Shown here piece by piece: positions 13,001 through 25,600 of a DNA stretch of 64,000 nucleotides. The DNA comes from Rhabdophis nuchalis (taxonomy: Eukaryota; Chordata; Lepidosauria; Squamata; Natricidae), in NCBI GenBank assembly GCA_039707465.1, contig CM077658.1, positions 15,196,074 through 15,260,073 of the forward strand, written 5' to 3'. The notes below the pieces were generated by a model. The model made no database searches. It was not told where the DNA came from and worked only from the letters and a program-made list of their open reading frames with translations. The translations under genes and the position numbers were made by a program. How positions within the stretch are numbered: the stretch's first letter is position 1; each line of letters begins with the position of its first letter.

Positions 13001-16000
13001 CCCTAGAGATCATCTAAATCAGAGGTGTGCGACCGTGGCAACTTTAAGACCTGTGGATTCCAATTCCCAGAATTCCCCAGCCAGCATAAAGTGCCCATCA
13101 CAGTCCTTAACTGAACACAGCTGCCATTAAGCGAACCCACTGTTTCCTATGGGGTGTTCTTATTTATTTGCACCCAACCTTGATTATTTTTATAAATAGC
13201 TCAGGACAGCAAACATGTCTACCCTGTTTCCCCGAAAATCGAAGACCTCCCCAGATAATAAGCCTAATCGGGCTTTTTAGTACATGTGCTACAATAAGCC
13301 CTCCCCCCAAATATTGCAACACAGCAGGAGCCATGAGGTGACCACGCTCTCTGCCTCCTGCACCCCAAAAATAATAAGACCTCCTTGAAAATAAGGCCAA
13401 GCGCTTATTTCAGGGGTTGAAAGAAAATAAGACCCTGTCTTAATTTTGGTGAAACGCGGCAATATTCCTTCCTCCTCCTATTTTCTCCACAAAAAACAAC
13501 CTTCCCTGTAAGAGGATTTGGGCTGAGAGAGAGTAACCCACTAATCTTTAAGTGACTGAGGTGGACAAACACTGGGGTAGGATGTCTTGAAAGCTGTCCA
13601 ACCATGGTCAGAAATGGCAAAGTATTTCAGCTGCTGAAAGTTTGGTCCGATGGAGCAAAAACTCCTAAGAAGATATTTCAAGAGTCTTTATCTCTTCCCA
13701 ACTCTTGTGACCGCCAGACCAAAATTGAATCCTCACTCACCTAAAGGCTAAAGGTTGTGAAAAACTGGCCTTGGGCAGTGATCTTAGTGCCTATATTAAA
13801 CCAAGTTACCTAGCTCACTTTTTAGGCTCTAAAAATTTATGTAACTGAATTAGAAGCCGCGATCACAAAAGGCATTGACTCGCCCTATCTAGCACGTGAT
13901 TTAGACAGAGTAAAGTTCCTCTTACTTAATCCAGTTCATTAGCTCCACCGTGTCTGGGTCATAGAATTCTCTCAGCTCTGACAGCTCTGCCATTATTCCA
14001 GGAAGGAACTAAGAAGAAAACAGACACAACCAAACACATCACTGCAGACGCCCAAAGGAACCCAGCTCTTCAGCATGGGAACATACATTGTTTATAAAGC
14101 CTGGGCAGCAAAGTTACCAGCCTGTTGTGGCTTTCCAGTGGCCAGCAGAGCTGGCAGCAGATTCAGACAGTAAGGAGGTTGGGGAGGAACATGGGCCATT
14201 CCTGGAGTCTGGGGAAGGCTCTGTATCAGAGGCAGAGAGGGGGCCAGAGCCGTCTGACAGTTATCAGCTGCCATGAAATTATTTAAAAGCAGTTTTCCAG
14301 GCAGTTAAAAAAAAGCAACAACTGATTGTTCTTCAGGAAAAAACTATAAATGATAAGGTAAATACGTGTTAGTCATTCCCAACTCTAGGGGGCGGTGCTC
14401 ATTTCTGTTTCAAAACCGAAGAGCCAGCGCTATCCGAAGATGTCTTCACGGCCATGACTAAACGCCGAAGGCGCACGGAACGCTGTTCCCTTCCCACCAA
14501 AGGTGGCTCCTATTTTTCTACTTGCATTTTTACATGCTTTCGAACTGCTAGGTTGGCAGAAGTTGGGACAAGTAACTAGGGATTTGGCACTAGGGATTCG
14601 AACCTTTTTGATCGACAAACTCAGCTCCTTAGCCACTGAACCACTGCGTCAGCCTAATCAAGGAACTTACCAGGGCAAATTATGTATCAATTAAAGGTTG
14701 AATTATCTTTAAATCAAACAGGTAGATCTTTGGTACAAGTTTTCTATTCTGAGAAAATTTTTTTTTAAGAAGACTAAAAAGGGTCTTACCTTATAACAAA
14801 GATAGAGCAATACGAGGATTGGTGTTACATATCTAATCACAGATACCTATACAGAAAAAAAGAATAATCTTATGTACTGGAAAAAAAACACCACGGCTAT
14901 TTAGACCAAACTCATAAGAAATTTGTCCTACAAATGGTGCATGCTTTGAAGTCACAGAATGACTTTCTTTGACAGCATTTTTGTTAAGAATATTAAGCAC
15001 GTTAGTTTGTGTATTAGGTTTCTGTGAATTGTACTGATTTTTATTGCGCTGTATCTATGCAATCACACATACACCGGCATTTTTCATGAAAATCTCTACA
15101 TTGCTTATGCTTTTCATAGCTTCTACAACATCACCATCTAGTGGACTTAAATAGCATTCATTTTCAAAAGACGTATGTTTCCAAATGCATCCCAAATACA
15201 CAGAAGGTGATACAACTGTCATAATTTCGGGGGTGAGTTGTAAGTCATTTTTAAAAAAATCTGTCGAAACTTTAACTGATTGTTAAGCGAACGGTTTTCA
15301 GTGAGGGACTAATTTGGATGATTTGTTACATAGCTAAATGAATAAAAGATATCTAACCCGTTTGGGTGTGTGAAGATGAACGCATTTCAAAACCAGTCCC
15401 CAGATGTCACCACTGCAGAGGCCAGAAGCTGCCAACATGCATACGTGGGAAGTCCAGAGATATTTCATCCTGCAAGAGTCAGAAAAAGGAAAATTGGAGA
15501 AAAAGAAACCTTATCTAGTATCTGTTCACCTCCTGAAAGCGAAACATAGCTCTTATATTTTTTAATTATTATTTTTTAAAAAAATTAAACTTATCAAAAT
15601 ATAAAATGCAAAAGAAAGTGAAAATAGTGGGGAAAATGGGAAAGGAAAAAGGGAAGAGAAAGAAATATAGAGGAAAGGGGGGGAAAGCAAAAAGAAAAGC
15701 ATTGATTTCTGATTCTCTTTAGTGCAGTACAATACAATACAATAGCAGAGTTGGAAGGGACCTTGGAAGTCATCTAGTCCAACCCCCTGCGTGGGCAGGA
15801 ACCTTATACCATTTCAGACAAATGGCTATCTAACATCTTCTTAAAGACTTCCAGGGTTGGGGCATTCACAACTTCTGGAGGCAAGCTGTTCCAGAGGTTA
15901 ATTGTTCTAACTGTCAGGAAATTTCTCCTTAGTTCTAAGTTGCTTCTCTCCTTGATTAGTTTCCACCCATTGCTTCTTGTCCTGCCCCCAGGTGCCTTGG

Positions 16001-19000
16001 AGAATAGTTTGACTCCCTCTTCTTTGTGGCACCCTCTGAGATATTGGAACACTGCTATCCTGTCTCCCCTGGTCCTTCTTTGCATTAAACTAGACATACC
16101 CAGTTCCTGCAACCGTTCTTCATATGTTTTAGCCTCCAGTCCCCTAATCATCTTGGTTGCTCTTCTCTGCACTCTTTCCAGAATAGAATATGATAATAAC
16201 ACTACAGCCTCAACTTTTTACTTTTATATACTTTTTATGTACTAGCCATTTCTAGAGCCACAAATCTATCTAATCAGCAAAACCCAAAGTCATTGTTTCA
16301 TTTTCCCCCCCATCTCAAGCACAAAATCCAGAAATGGTTTCCAAATAGAAAGTAAGTCCTTACACTCTTGCTGACCCCGAAATTATTTAAAAGCAGCTTT
16401 CCAGGCAGTTAATAAAAAGCAACAACTGATTGTTCATCAGGAAAAACTATAAATGATAAAGTCAAGGTACCCCTCACACATATGTGCTAGTCGTTCCCGA
16501 CTCTAGGGGGCGGTGCTCATCTCTGTTTCAAAGCTGAAGAGCCAGCGCTGTCCGAAGACGTCTCCGTGGTCATGTGGCCAGCATGACTCAATGCCAAAGG
16601 CGCACCGAACACTGTTACTTTCCCACCAAAGGTGGTTCTTATTTTTCTACTTGCATTTTTACATGCTTTGGAACTGCTAGGTTGGCAGAAGCTGGGACCA
16701 GTAACGGGAGCTTACTCCATTATGCGGCGCTAGGGACTTGAACCGCCGACCTTTCTGATCTAGATAAAATGTACCTCATGGTGCTTAAGGCCAGGAGCCC
16801 GAATGAAATGGTGTGGACCAAGTGGTAAGCCATGGCAGGTTTGAACACGGTGGCAGATGTGGGTAGTTTTCCTGCGGATTTGATGCTCGTACGACCACTG
16901 AACAAATGAAGGTGGAGGAAAGGAAAAAGATGGTTATACTGTGGCCAGCAAGAAGACTTTAAAGTTCTTTTTAAAAAGGGCATTGGTAGGCAGCTCAAAG
17001 CATCCTCCTACTTATTGATTCTTTATTGAGACAATAAAAACATAAGCTTTATAAACAGTATCCTGAATAACAGGAAACAAGCTTCCTATAATCTTCTCAG
17101 CTGTCTTTACCACTCTCTGTATGGGCTTTCTATCTGAAAAGCGGTATATATATATATATGCTGCCAGGTTCCTTTAAAGCTGCTCCTGCTCTTAGTGAAG
17201 TGGGGGTGGAGGGGAGGGGTGGAGAGGAAGGTCACAACCAGAACAAAACTCAACAGTTTAAAAACGGACCTACCTGAGGTTTTGAAAAGAGACAACAGCA
17301 GCTGTTGTGGCCGTGATCAACAGGACAAATAAGTAAGCATACAAAACAAGTGTATCTGATAGTCTTGCAAAAGTATTAAAAGGCAAAAGGCCAAAGGCTT
17401 CTTCGCACAAGTACAGGTTGGCATCAAAATCTCTAAAGGAAATAAGAAGAATACGGTGACAAAGTCTGTGATTTAAAGCATTTATTTACAAGAACTATAC
17501 TCTACCCTGAAACGTGGAAAGACCTTCCTTCTCAGAAAATACTTTAGGAAAACAATTATTGCTGTACCTCGTTGCTCCGAATCCAAATTTTGCTTTCAGA
17601 AATTTAAAGATGTGCTCATCAGATTCCAGATTTAAAATTCTCTATGGGGGGAAAAAAGGGAAAATGCACAGCATTTATATTCTCTGGAAAGGACTGTGCA
17701 ACCTAGTCCCTTCCTGACAATCCTCCTGTCCTCAGGACACAAGTTATGACTTGAGTATTCGTTAAAGCAGTGCAGTCATTCATAGGATTCGAATCTACAA
17801 GAAACATACTCTGAAGAGGAAAAAGTTTTACTTTCCCTGAAGATTTCTGTGAACCCAAAAATCTGTTTCAGAAGTGGTGGAGGATCTACCAGAAGACAAA
17901 TTAGAGCTGTAGAACATTGAAGTTTTCTTCTACATCAGGGGTGTCAAACTCAAGGCCCAGGGGCCAGATCCGGCCCGCGAGATGCTTAGATCTTGCCTGC
18001 AGGGCCACCCTGGAAACAGCGAAGGACTGGCCCACGGTGCCTCTGCCAGCAAGAAGCTTCCTATAATCTTCTCAGCTGTCTTTACCACTCTCTGTATGGG
18101 CTTTCTATCTGAAAAGCGGTATATATATGGAGCTCAAGAGGGCTGTGGGTGACCCTCCCTAGCACCGTTTTTGCTGGCAGAGGGTTGAAGTAGGCAGCTA
18201 CAGCTCGTTTTAGCTGACAGAGCGCTTGGGCCATACAGGCGCTTCCGACATGAATGACGTTGAGCTGGCCACGCCCACCCCGGTCCCCCAAGGTCAAACA
18301 CAGCCCTGATGCGGCCCTCAATGAGTTGGACAGCCCTATTCTACATGAATATAGTCTATAATTTAGTGCCTAAGGCTTAAATATCCCATATTCCTCTTTA
18401 AAATGGCGCTCTATAGATGGGGAAAAAGAAGAAACCTTACCTACCTTAATAAAATTATTTACAAGGAATGTCAAGCACAGCACTAACAGCACATGGAGTA
18501 GAAGTTTGCCAATTCTGCTTAACAAGCCGCCGGTTTTCAAGTTATTCTGGAAAAGGCAAGCAGTTAACAGTCCTTAAAATGCATCTACAACATGGGTGTC
18601 AAACACGGGTGGGCGTGGCCTAAAGTGTGACGCATCTGGCCCACGGGCCGCCCGTTTGACACCCCTAATCTACAACCATACAAATTACGTCGTTTGGTAT
18701 TGCTTGATTATTAATGCAATAATGTTAATTAATGAAAAGTTTTACTGTTGTATTGACCATTGATTGCGATCCAATAAAGGCCATTTTCAGCTTCATACAA
18801 GAAGTCTTTGACTTACAGCCAATCTTTTAGCGACGGTTCGAAATTACAACGGCACTAAAAAGAGTCACTAGGGATTCGAACCGCCGGACTGCCAACCTTT
18901 CTGATCGACAAGTTCAGCGTGTTAGCCCCTGAGCCACCACGTCCTGTCTATCTACCATTTATAACGGGAAGGCAAACAACAGCTTTTGCGTTCTTACCTA

Positions 19001-19535
19001 GTTATTCTGGCAAAGCAAAACTGGAATAATACGTACCTGAAGTTTTCTTGCTAACAAGGCTGACATATTAAAGCTGACAAGCAACGACCCGATGATCATG
19101 GAGTTAAAGAACTGTAAGAGGTAAACCATCAGCAGACTGGCCACCTGTATGATATAGAGCCATATAACCTGCAAAAATGATTAAGAAATGATGCCAGACC
19201 CAGCTTCGATTTTTTTTTGGTATTCATGCTTGGACGAAAGAGACTAAATTTGCATGCCTCATTTTTGCTTTACATCTAACCCAGTTTAAATTCATTATTT
19301 TTAATCGCCCCACTGCCTTCGGGTGATAATATTGTAGGGGTGGAATCAGTGGTGGGTTTCCAATTTTTTTTAGAACCTACTCTCATAGGTGTGGCCTATT
19401 TTGTGGGCGTGGCTTGGAAGTCATGTGACAGGGTGGGAATGGCCAACTTGTAAAATGTGGTGAAATTCATTTAACAACGCTCTTGCTTAGCAACCAAAAT
19501 TTTGGGCTCAATTGTGATGATAAAGTCTTTCTTTC

Positions 19536-19613
<78 letters not shown>

Positions 19614-19619
19614 TTTCTT

Positions 19620-19659
<40 letters not shown>

Positions 19660-22600
19660 TTCCTTTCCTTTCCTTTCCTTTCTTCCTTTCTGCCTTCCTT
19701 TCCTTTCCTTCCCATTGGGTTACCGGCAGCGGCAGGCCAGACTTACTTCTGGGTCCGCCGGTGGAACCCCCTCTCACTGGCTCTCTAAATTTCACCATCC
19801 GGCTCTTGCAAGTAGGTGCGAGCCTGCAGAAACCCACCACTGGGGTGGGTGGGATAATATCAAGCACAGCCAGCTGTGCGAGTCTCTCATTACTCCAACG
19901 TGGTTTCAGTCTGCACCAATGAGGGCCCCACCCCATAATTAACTTACTTTTCCTTCCGGGATCATGTCAAGACAGTCAAGGGTGAACAAAGCCATCGCTT
20001 GGATCAACAGGATGAATTGATTAAATTGCCAGGTCAAACTTAAGAGGAAGGTTGCAATAAACACGGTTAGAAGCGTCAACTTCTGGAAGAGGGAAGAAGA
20101 AAAACAACCGATGAAAAAAAAGAAGAAGAATTGAAGGCTGAGTCAATCTTGAGTCAGTCAGAATCGAAATCCTGGCTTTGGGCCGAGTCATCTTGCAATA
20201 CTTCATTCTACCCCTGTGCCACCAAGGCAATAGAATAGAATAGAATAGAATAAAATAGAATGGAGTAGAGTAGAGTAGAGTGGAGTAGAATAGAGTGGAG
20301 TAGAATAGAATAGAAATAAGGAATGGAATGGAATCGAATAGAATAGCAAAAGCAATTGCACTTATCTACTGCTTCATAGTGCTTTATGGGCTCTCTAAGC
20401 GGTTTGCAGAGTCAGCATATTGTCCCCAACGATCTGGGTCTTCATTTTACCGACCTCAGAAGGATGGAAGGCTGAGTCAACCTTGAACCAGCGAGAACTG
20501 CTGGCATCATCAGTTATGATTATTTCTGCATGAGATGTGAAGGACAATACGTAAATGTAAAGGCTCCCCTTGCACATATGTGCTAGTCATTCCCGACTCT
20601 AGGGGGCGGTGCTCATCTCCGTTTCAAAACCGAAGAGCCAGCACTGTCCGAAGATGTCTCCGTTGTCATGTGGCTGGCATGACAAAATGCCGAAGGTGCA
20701 TGGAACGCTGTTACCTTCCCACTAAAGGTGATCCCTATTTTCCTACTTGCATTATTTTACATGCTTTTGAACTGCTAGGTTGGCAGAAGCTGGGACAAGT
20801 AACAGGAGCTCACTCCGTTACACAGCGCTAGGGATTCAAACTACCCACCTTTCTGATCAACAAACTCAGGGCCTTAGCCCCTGAGCCACCACATCCCTTC
20901 AAAAGGACAATATCTTCCTAATCCCCTTGAATGCCGTGTTTGAGCCAATCTATGGATGCATTTTGTCGTGACATTAAAAGCTAAGCTCTTTTGGGCAAAT
21001 GCTAGGTATAGTTTATGGTCTCTGTAGGATCAATTCAATCAATGATATGATGTGGGTTTGTTTGGAAACCATTCCCAATATTTCTTTAGCTGTAGCCAAA
21101 TATTTTCTCAAGAAAACTTTTTTTTTTTGACATGGAAAGAGAGACTTACTTCGTGAACAGATCGCAAATGCGGTCTGAAAAGGACTGTAATTGCAGCGAG
21201 CTGGACGGCGAAGAACGGCAGTGCCCAGTTTTCTCTTAGCGGGATGGTGAATTCCACTCGGGTTGTATCTACTCTGTGGAAATCAAAAGCAAAAGCTAAT
21301 TCTAAGCTAAGGTGGGGAGACTCCTCAGGGAGGTAGAAATTAAAACACACTAGGGATTCGAACCGCTGAACTGCTGACCTTCTGATTGATAAGCTCAGCG
21401 CCTTAGCCACTGAGCCACAGCGTCCCAATTTACCTCAAGGCAGCTCTCCTGATATAAACATTCTGATGTTCCCAGGTAAAACTTTCCCCAGGGGGAAAAA
21501 TCATTATGAAGGTGCTAGTTCTCATCTTTAAAGCGCTCCATGGCTCGGGACCTAGCTATCTGCGGGATCGGAACCTGCCCCATACATCCTCACGGCCGAT
21601 CCGCTCCCACAGAGAGGGACTTCTCCAGGTGCCGTCCACTAGACTTTGTCAGCGGGCGACGCCCAGGGGAAGGGCCTTCTCTGTGGCGGGCCCAGCCCTC
21701 TGGAACGACCTTCCCCCCGACATTAGAACAACTACGGACCTCCGCTCCTTCCGTCAGAAATTAAAAACTCACTTTTTCTGCTTGGCCGGCCTAGGTTAGT
21801 CTCTACCTCAGGGGTTAGGGAATGTTAATTTTAAAAATGGGGATTTTAGTGCAGGGATAGTTGATTTAATCTGTTTTTATTGTATTTATTTATGTATATA
21901 TTTTATGTTGTTTTAATTTTCCCTGTGCAACGCTCCGAGTCCCCCTGGGGAGAGGATGCGGTATAGAAAAATAAAATCTATCTATCTATCTGGAAGGGGA
22001 AGACAACCTCACCTGTTGACTATATACCAGACAGCAGCTAATACACCCGAAAGCCACGTGCCACTGAGAAGCCAACTAGTCGCATATAAGGCAAGGACAT
22101 TCAGAGCTTGAAGGCTGAAGAGCGTATAGATGTAAAAATAAATGGGTTCTAGAAATCTCTGCAAAAGAAGGATAAATCAAGCAGTGAAGTGGTCATAATT
22201 CATTTCAGCATGTCGTCAACCGTTTGTATCCAAAAGCATTTTGTAAAGCCCATCCTGCTTATTAGGAAGCCTAATAAGCTTGAAATATGACATATTCAAG
22301 TAAGAGATCCTGTAATTCTCCAAGCCTGCTGTACTCTTGGTGGAAGAGGTTAACCTCATGGAATACAGTAAGATTTACATCTAAGTAAATATGATTTTTG
22401 TGTCTCTGTCTTTGAGTCAATCTTGACTCTACAAGGAACAATCTTCGCCTTTTTGTAGGCAAGATTTTAAGAGGATGTTTTGCCAGTCAAAATCTTCTTC
22501 ATATGCCTGGATAAAAATGATTGGCCCGAAGTCATCCAGACGGCTTCCATTCCTAAGGCAGGATTAAACTCTTGCTTCCTTCCCTACTCTCAATCCAGGA

Positions 22601-25600
22601 CTTTAAACATTATACCAAACCAAGTTTCGAAAGAAATATACCTTGGAGTCAGTCTTGATTCCTGACAACTACATGAACAGGTTCCTGCAATTTACTTGGC
22701 AAGATTTCAGAAGTGCTTTACCCTTGCCTCCTTCCTATGGCTGACAGAGAGTGATCGGCCCAATATCACCCTGCTGGTTTTGCATCTAAGGTGGGACTAG
22801 AACTCCCAGCCTCCCAGACTGTTCTGACTGAGGCTTCCCAAGAGCATGAAACAAACTGCTCCCGACAAAACCCCCTTTTATTAATTGACTGTGAATTCTG
22901 CTCATTCACATTCAGCAAAATCTTTCAAAGGAGTGTTTACAGTCACTGACCTTATCTGGCTTGGAGAGCTGCCAGGCCGATATCTGCAGAACTTGTCAAG
23001 GAGTCTCTGACAGTCACAGGCCAATTAAGTGAACTAATTGTCTCCTGCAAACTCCACTCCCCTTTTGCTCCTCTTTTATTTCCTCTGGGAGGGACCATTC
23101 ATCATCCACCTGTGGCCTTACTCCTAAGTCAACCCCTGTTCTTCAGCTGTTCCATTCATTGGCAACTCTGCACATGTGCATACTGTGATCAGGCTCCAGC
23201 TGTTTGTCTGCCTCACTGATGTCTGACTCTGAAGGCAGCTGATAACTGGCACATGGCTCTGGCCCCTTCTCTGCCTCCAACACAGAGCCCCCATCAGAGC
23301 CTTCCCCAGACTCCAGGACTGGCCCATGTTCCTCCCCAACCTCCTCACTGTCCGAATCTGTTGGGGCCACAACACAGACTACCCAAATGACTCTGAAATA
23401 TTTTTCAGGCTCTGTGTGTGTGTGTGTGTGCATATACAGTGACATTAAATGTTACTGTATTTATGCAACCACCGTAACAATATGGGTGACTTTTTTGACC
23501 ATTTGCCATTTGAGCATTTTCATTACAACTTACTTTCAAATGAAGCACTGTATATAGCATGCTGAGAAATACTTCTTGGTAAACATTCATTCTTTCAAGT
23601 ATATTAATTGTTCTCATGGATTCAGTTTTATTGTCATAGATCAAGCTGTGTAAACCTGCACAGTGAAAAGAAAGGGAAAATGTGACACCTCCAGCTATAA
23701 AACACATGAAAATGTTACAAAGAAAGAAACTGAAATAATGTCATTCATTCATTCATTCATTCATTCATTCATTCATTCATTCATTCATTCATTCATTCAT
23801 TCATTCATTCATTCATTCATCATTCTGCCCATCTCAACCAAGTGTTTTTAGCTTCTTGGTTTAGAGCATGGGTATCCAACCCTTTTGGCTTGCTTGGGCC
23901 ACACTGAGTGAAGAGGAATTGTCTTGAGCCACATATAAAATATATCCTAGTTTAATGTACATAGCAACAAGCCTCCTTTATTTTTTAAAATATTTTTTAT
24001 TACAATTTTGTGGGGCCACATTAATAGTTCTCCTAGGTGGCATGCGGTCTATTGACATGCAAAATCAATGGAGAAAGCCAGATTCACTCAAAGTCCATGT
24101 GATTCACTTAACAACTGCAATGATTTGCTTTAACAATCATGACAAAATGTTGTGAACATCGGGCATGATTGAACAACCACATGGATTAACGTTGTAAATT
24201 CTAGTCTCAATTATGATCAAAAGTGAAGGACTATCTGTGGAAGGCAAAGCTGGATAACTGGGTTCTAAGCAGCGAAGAGTTGAAGTATTTGATGCAGAAA
24301 AATAACACTGAAAACACTAACTGCAATACCTTGTTGAATTGATGGTGCCGCCAGCATCTGCTTGTAATAAGAGTAGTACAAACCACATTCTGTTCTGAAG
24401 GAAATTTCCCGTTCTACTTCCTACAAAGAAGCAAATCAGTTGAATTGCAAGAAGAACCTTAAACTATGAATCTATTAATTTTGTTTGGCCTTGACCTGTG
24501 ACTCTTGGGCAGGGTTCACATCAGAGGTGGTATTCAGTCGGTTTGGACAAACCGGTAGCAGAAATTTTGAGTAGTTCAGAGAACCGGCAAATACCACCTC
24601 TGGTTGGCCCTGCTCTATCACCCCATCATTTCCTGTCCTATATTCCCTTGTTTTTCAGCTCAGCTGAAAACTGAGCGGATTGCCATGCCTCAGCAGAGCT
24701 AAAAAACAGCTCAGCTCACCAATGCTGACACCGAGGGTGGTCTTTGAGTGCTGCTCGTACACGCAAAGCATGTGTTAGGCGCGCATGAGAAACACGCTCT
24801 CATGGAACCAATAGGAAAGGATTTGGACTCCCACCACTGGTTCACATATCACAAAAAGGCCATGTTTAACTATCATCTGTTGTACATCCTAAAGTTGGAT
24901 GTACAATTCAATTTCCACCTTGGAAGGCTGTCATTGTGTCTGACATTGCAAACGCTGTCCCATTAAGTCTGACCGCCATGTTTCAACTTAGTCTTAAGAC
25001 CGAGAACAATTGATGCAATCCAACTTTTTAAACTTATGGGCTAAATCCACGCTTACTGACTTCAGGGCGTCTATTCTTTGCACGATTAGGTTGAGATGCA
25101 ACCCAATACATTACATAGGCAAAGCCGTTTGTAATACTTATCTCATTTCTCCATACAGCTATTCCAGGCCATAGATCACTAACTTTCCTAGCTCAAGCAG
25201 TGTGAAATTGAGGTTGAAAGATTAATCAAGATCATTTTGTGAGCTGATGACACAGCAAAGCTTTAAACTCTTCTTACTGACATCCACATACTCCAGACAA
25301 TTTCGTACGTTGACCAAAATATCAATTCCTAAAGAAATGCAAGGAACTGCAAACCACGTTTCTTGCCAAGATTGGCGAAGATGTTTAAAGACAAATCAGC
25401 TAAATGTTGGAAATGTCGTCAGACAACTGGCTCATACTAACATATGTAGTGGACTTGCGTAGAAGCAAAAAAAATATTGGACTAAAATATATATGTGGCT
25501 GGGAAAGATGATACAACAATGTATTGACTTAAAACCTGAAATATTTTTGTTGGGGATTTTACCAGAAAACTATTGTAAAGAAAATGTATATTTGATTATC

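Noticed and set aside
23739..23822. CRISPR-like direct repeats
   Set aside because: Simple (ATTC)n without spacers in a eukaryotic intron; the same applies to the other tandem arrays.
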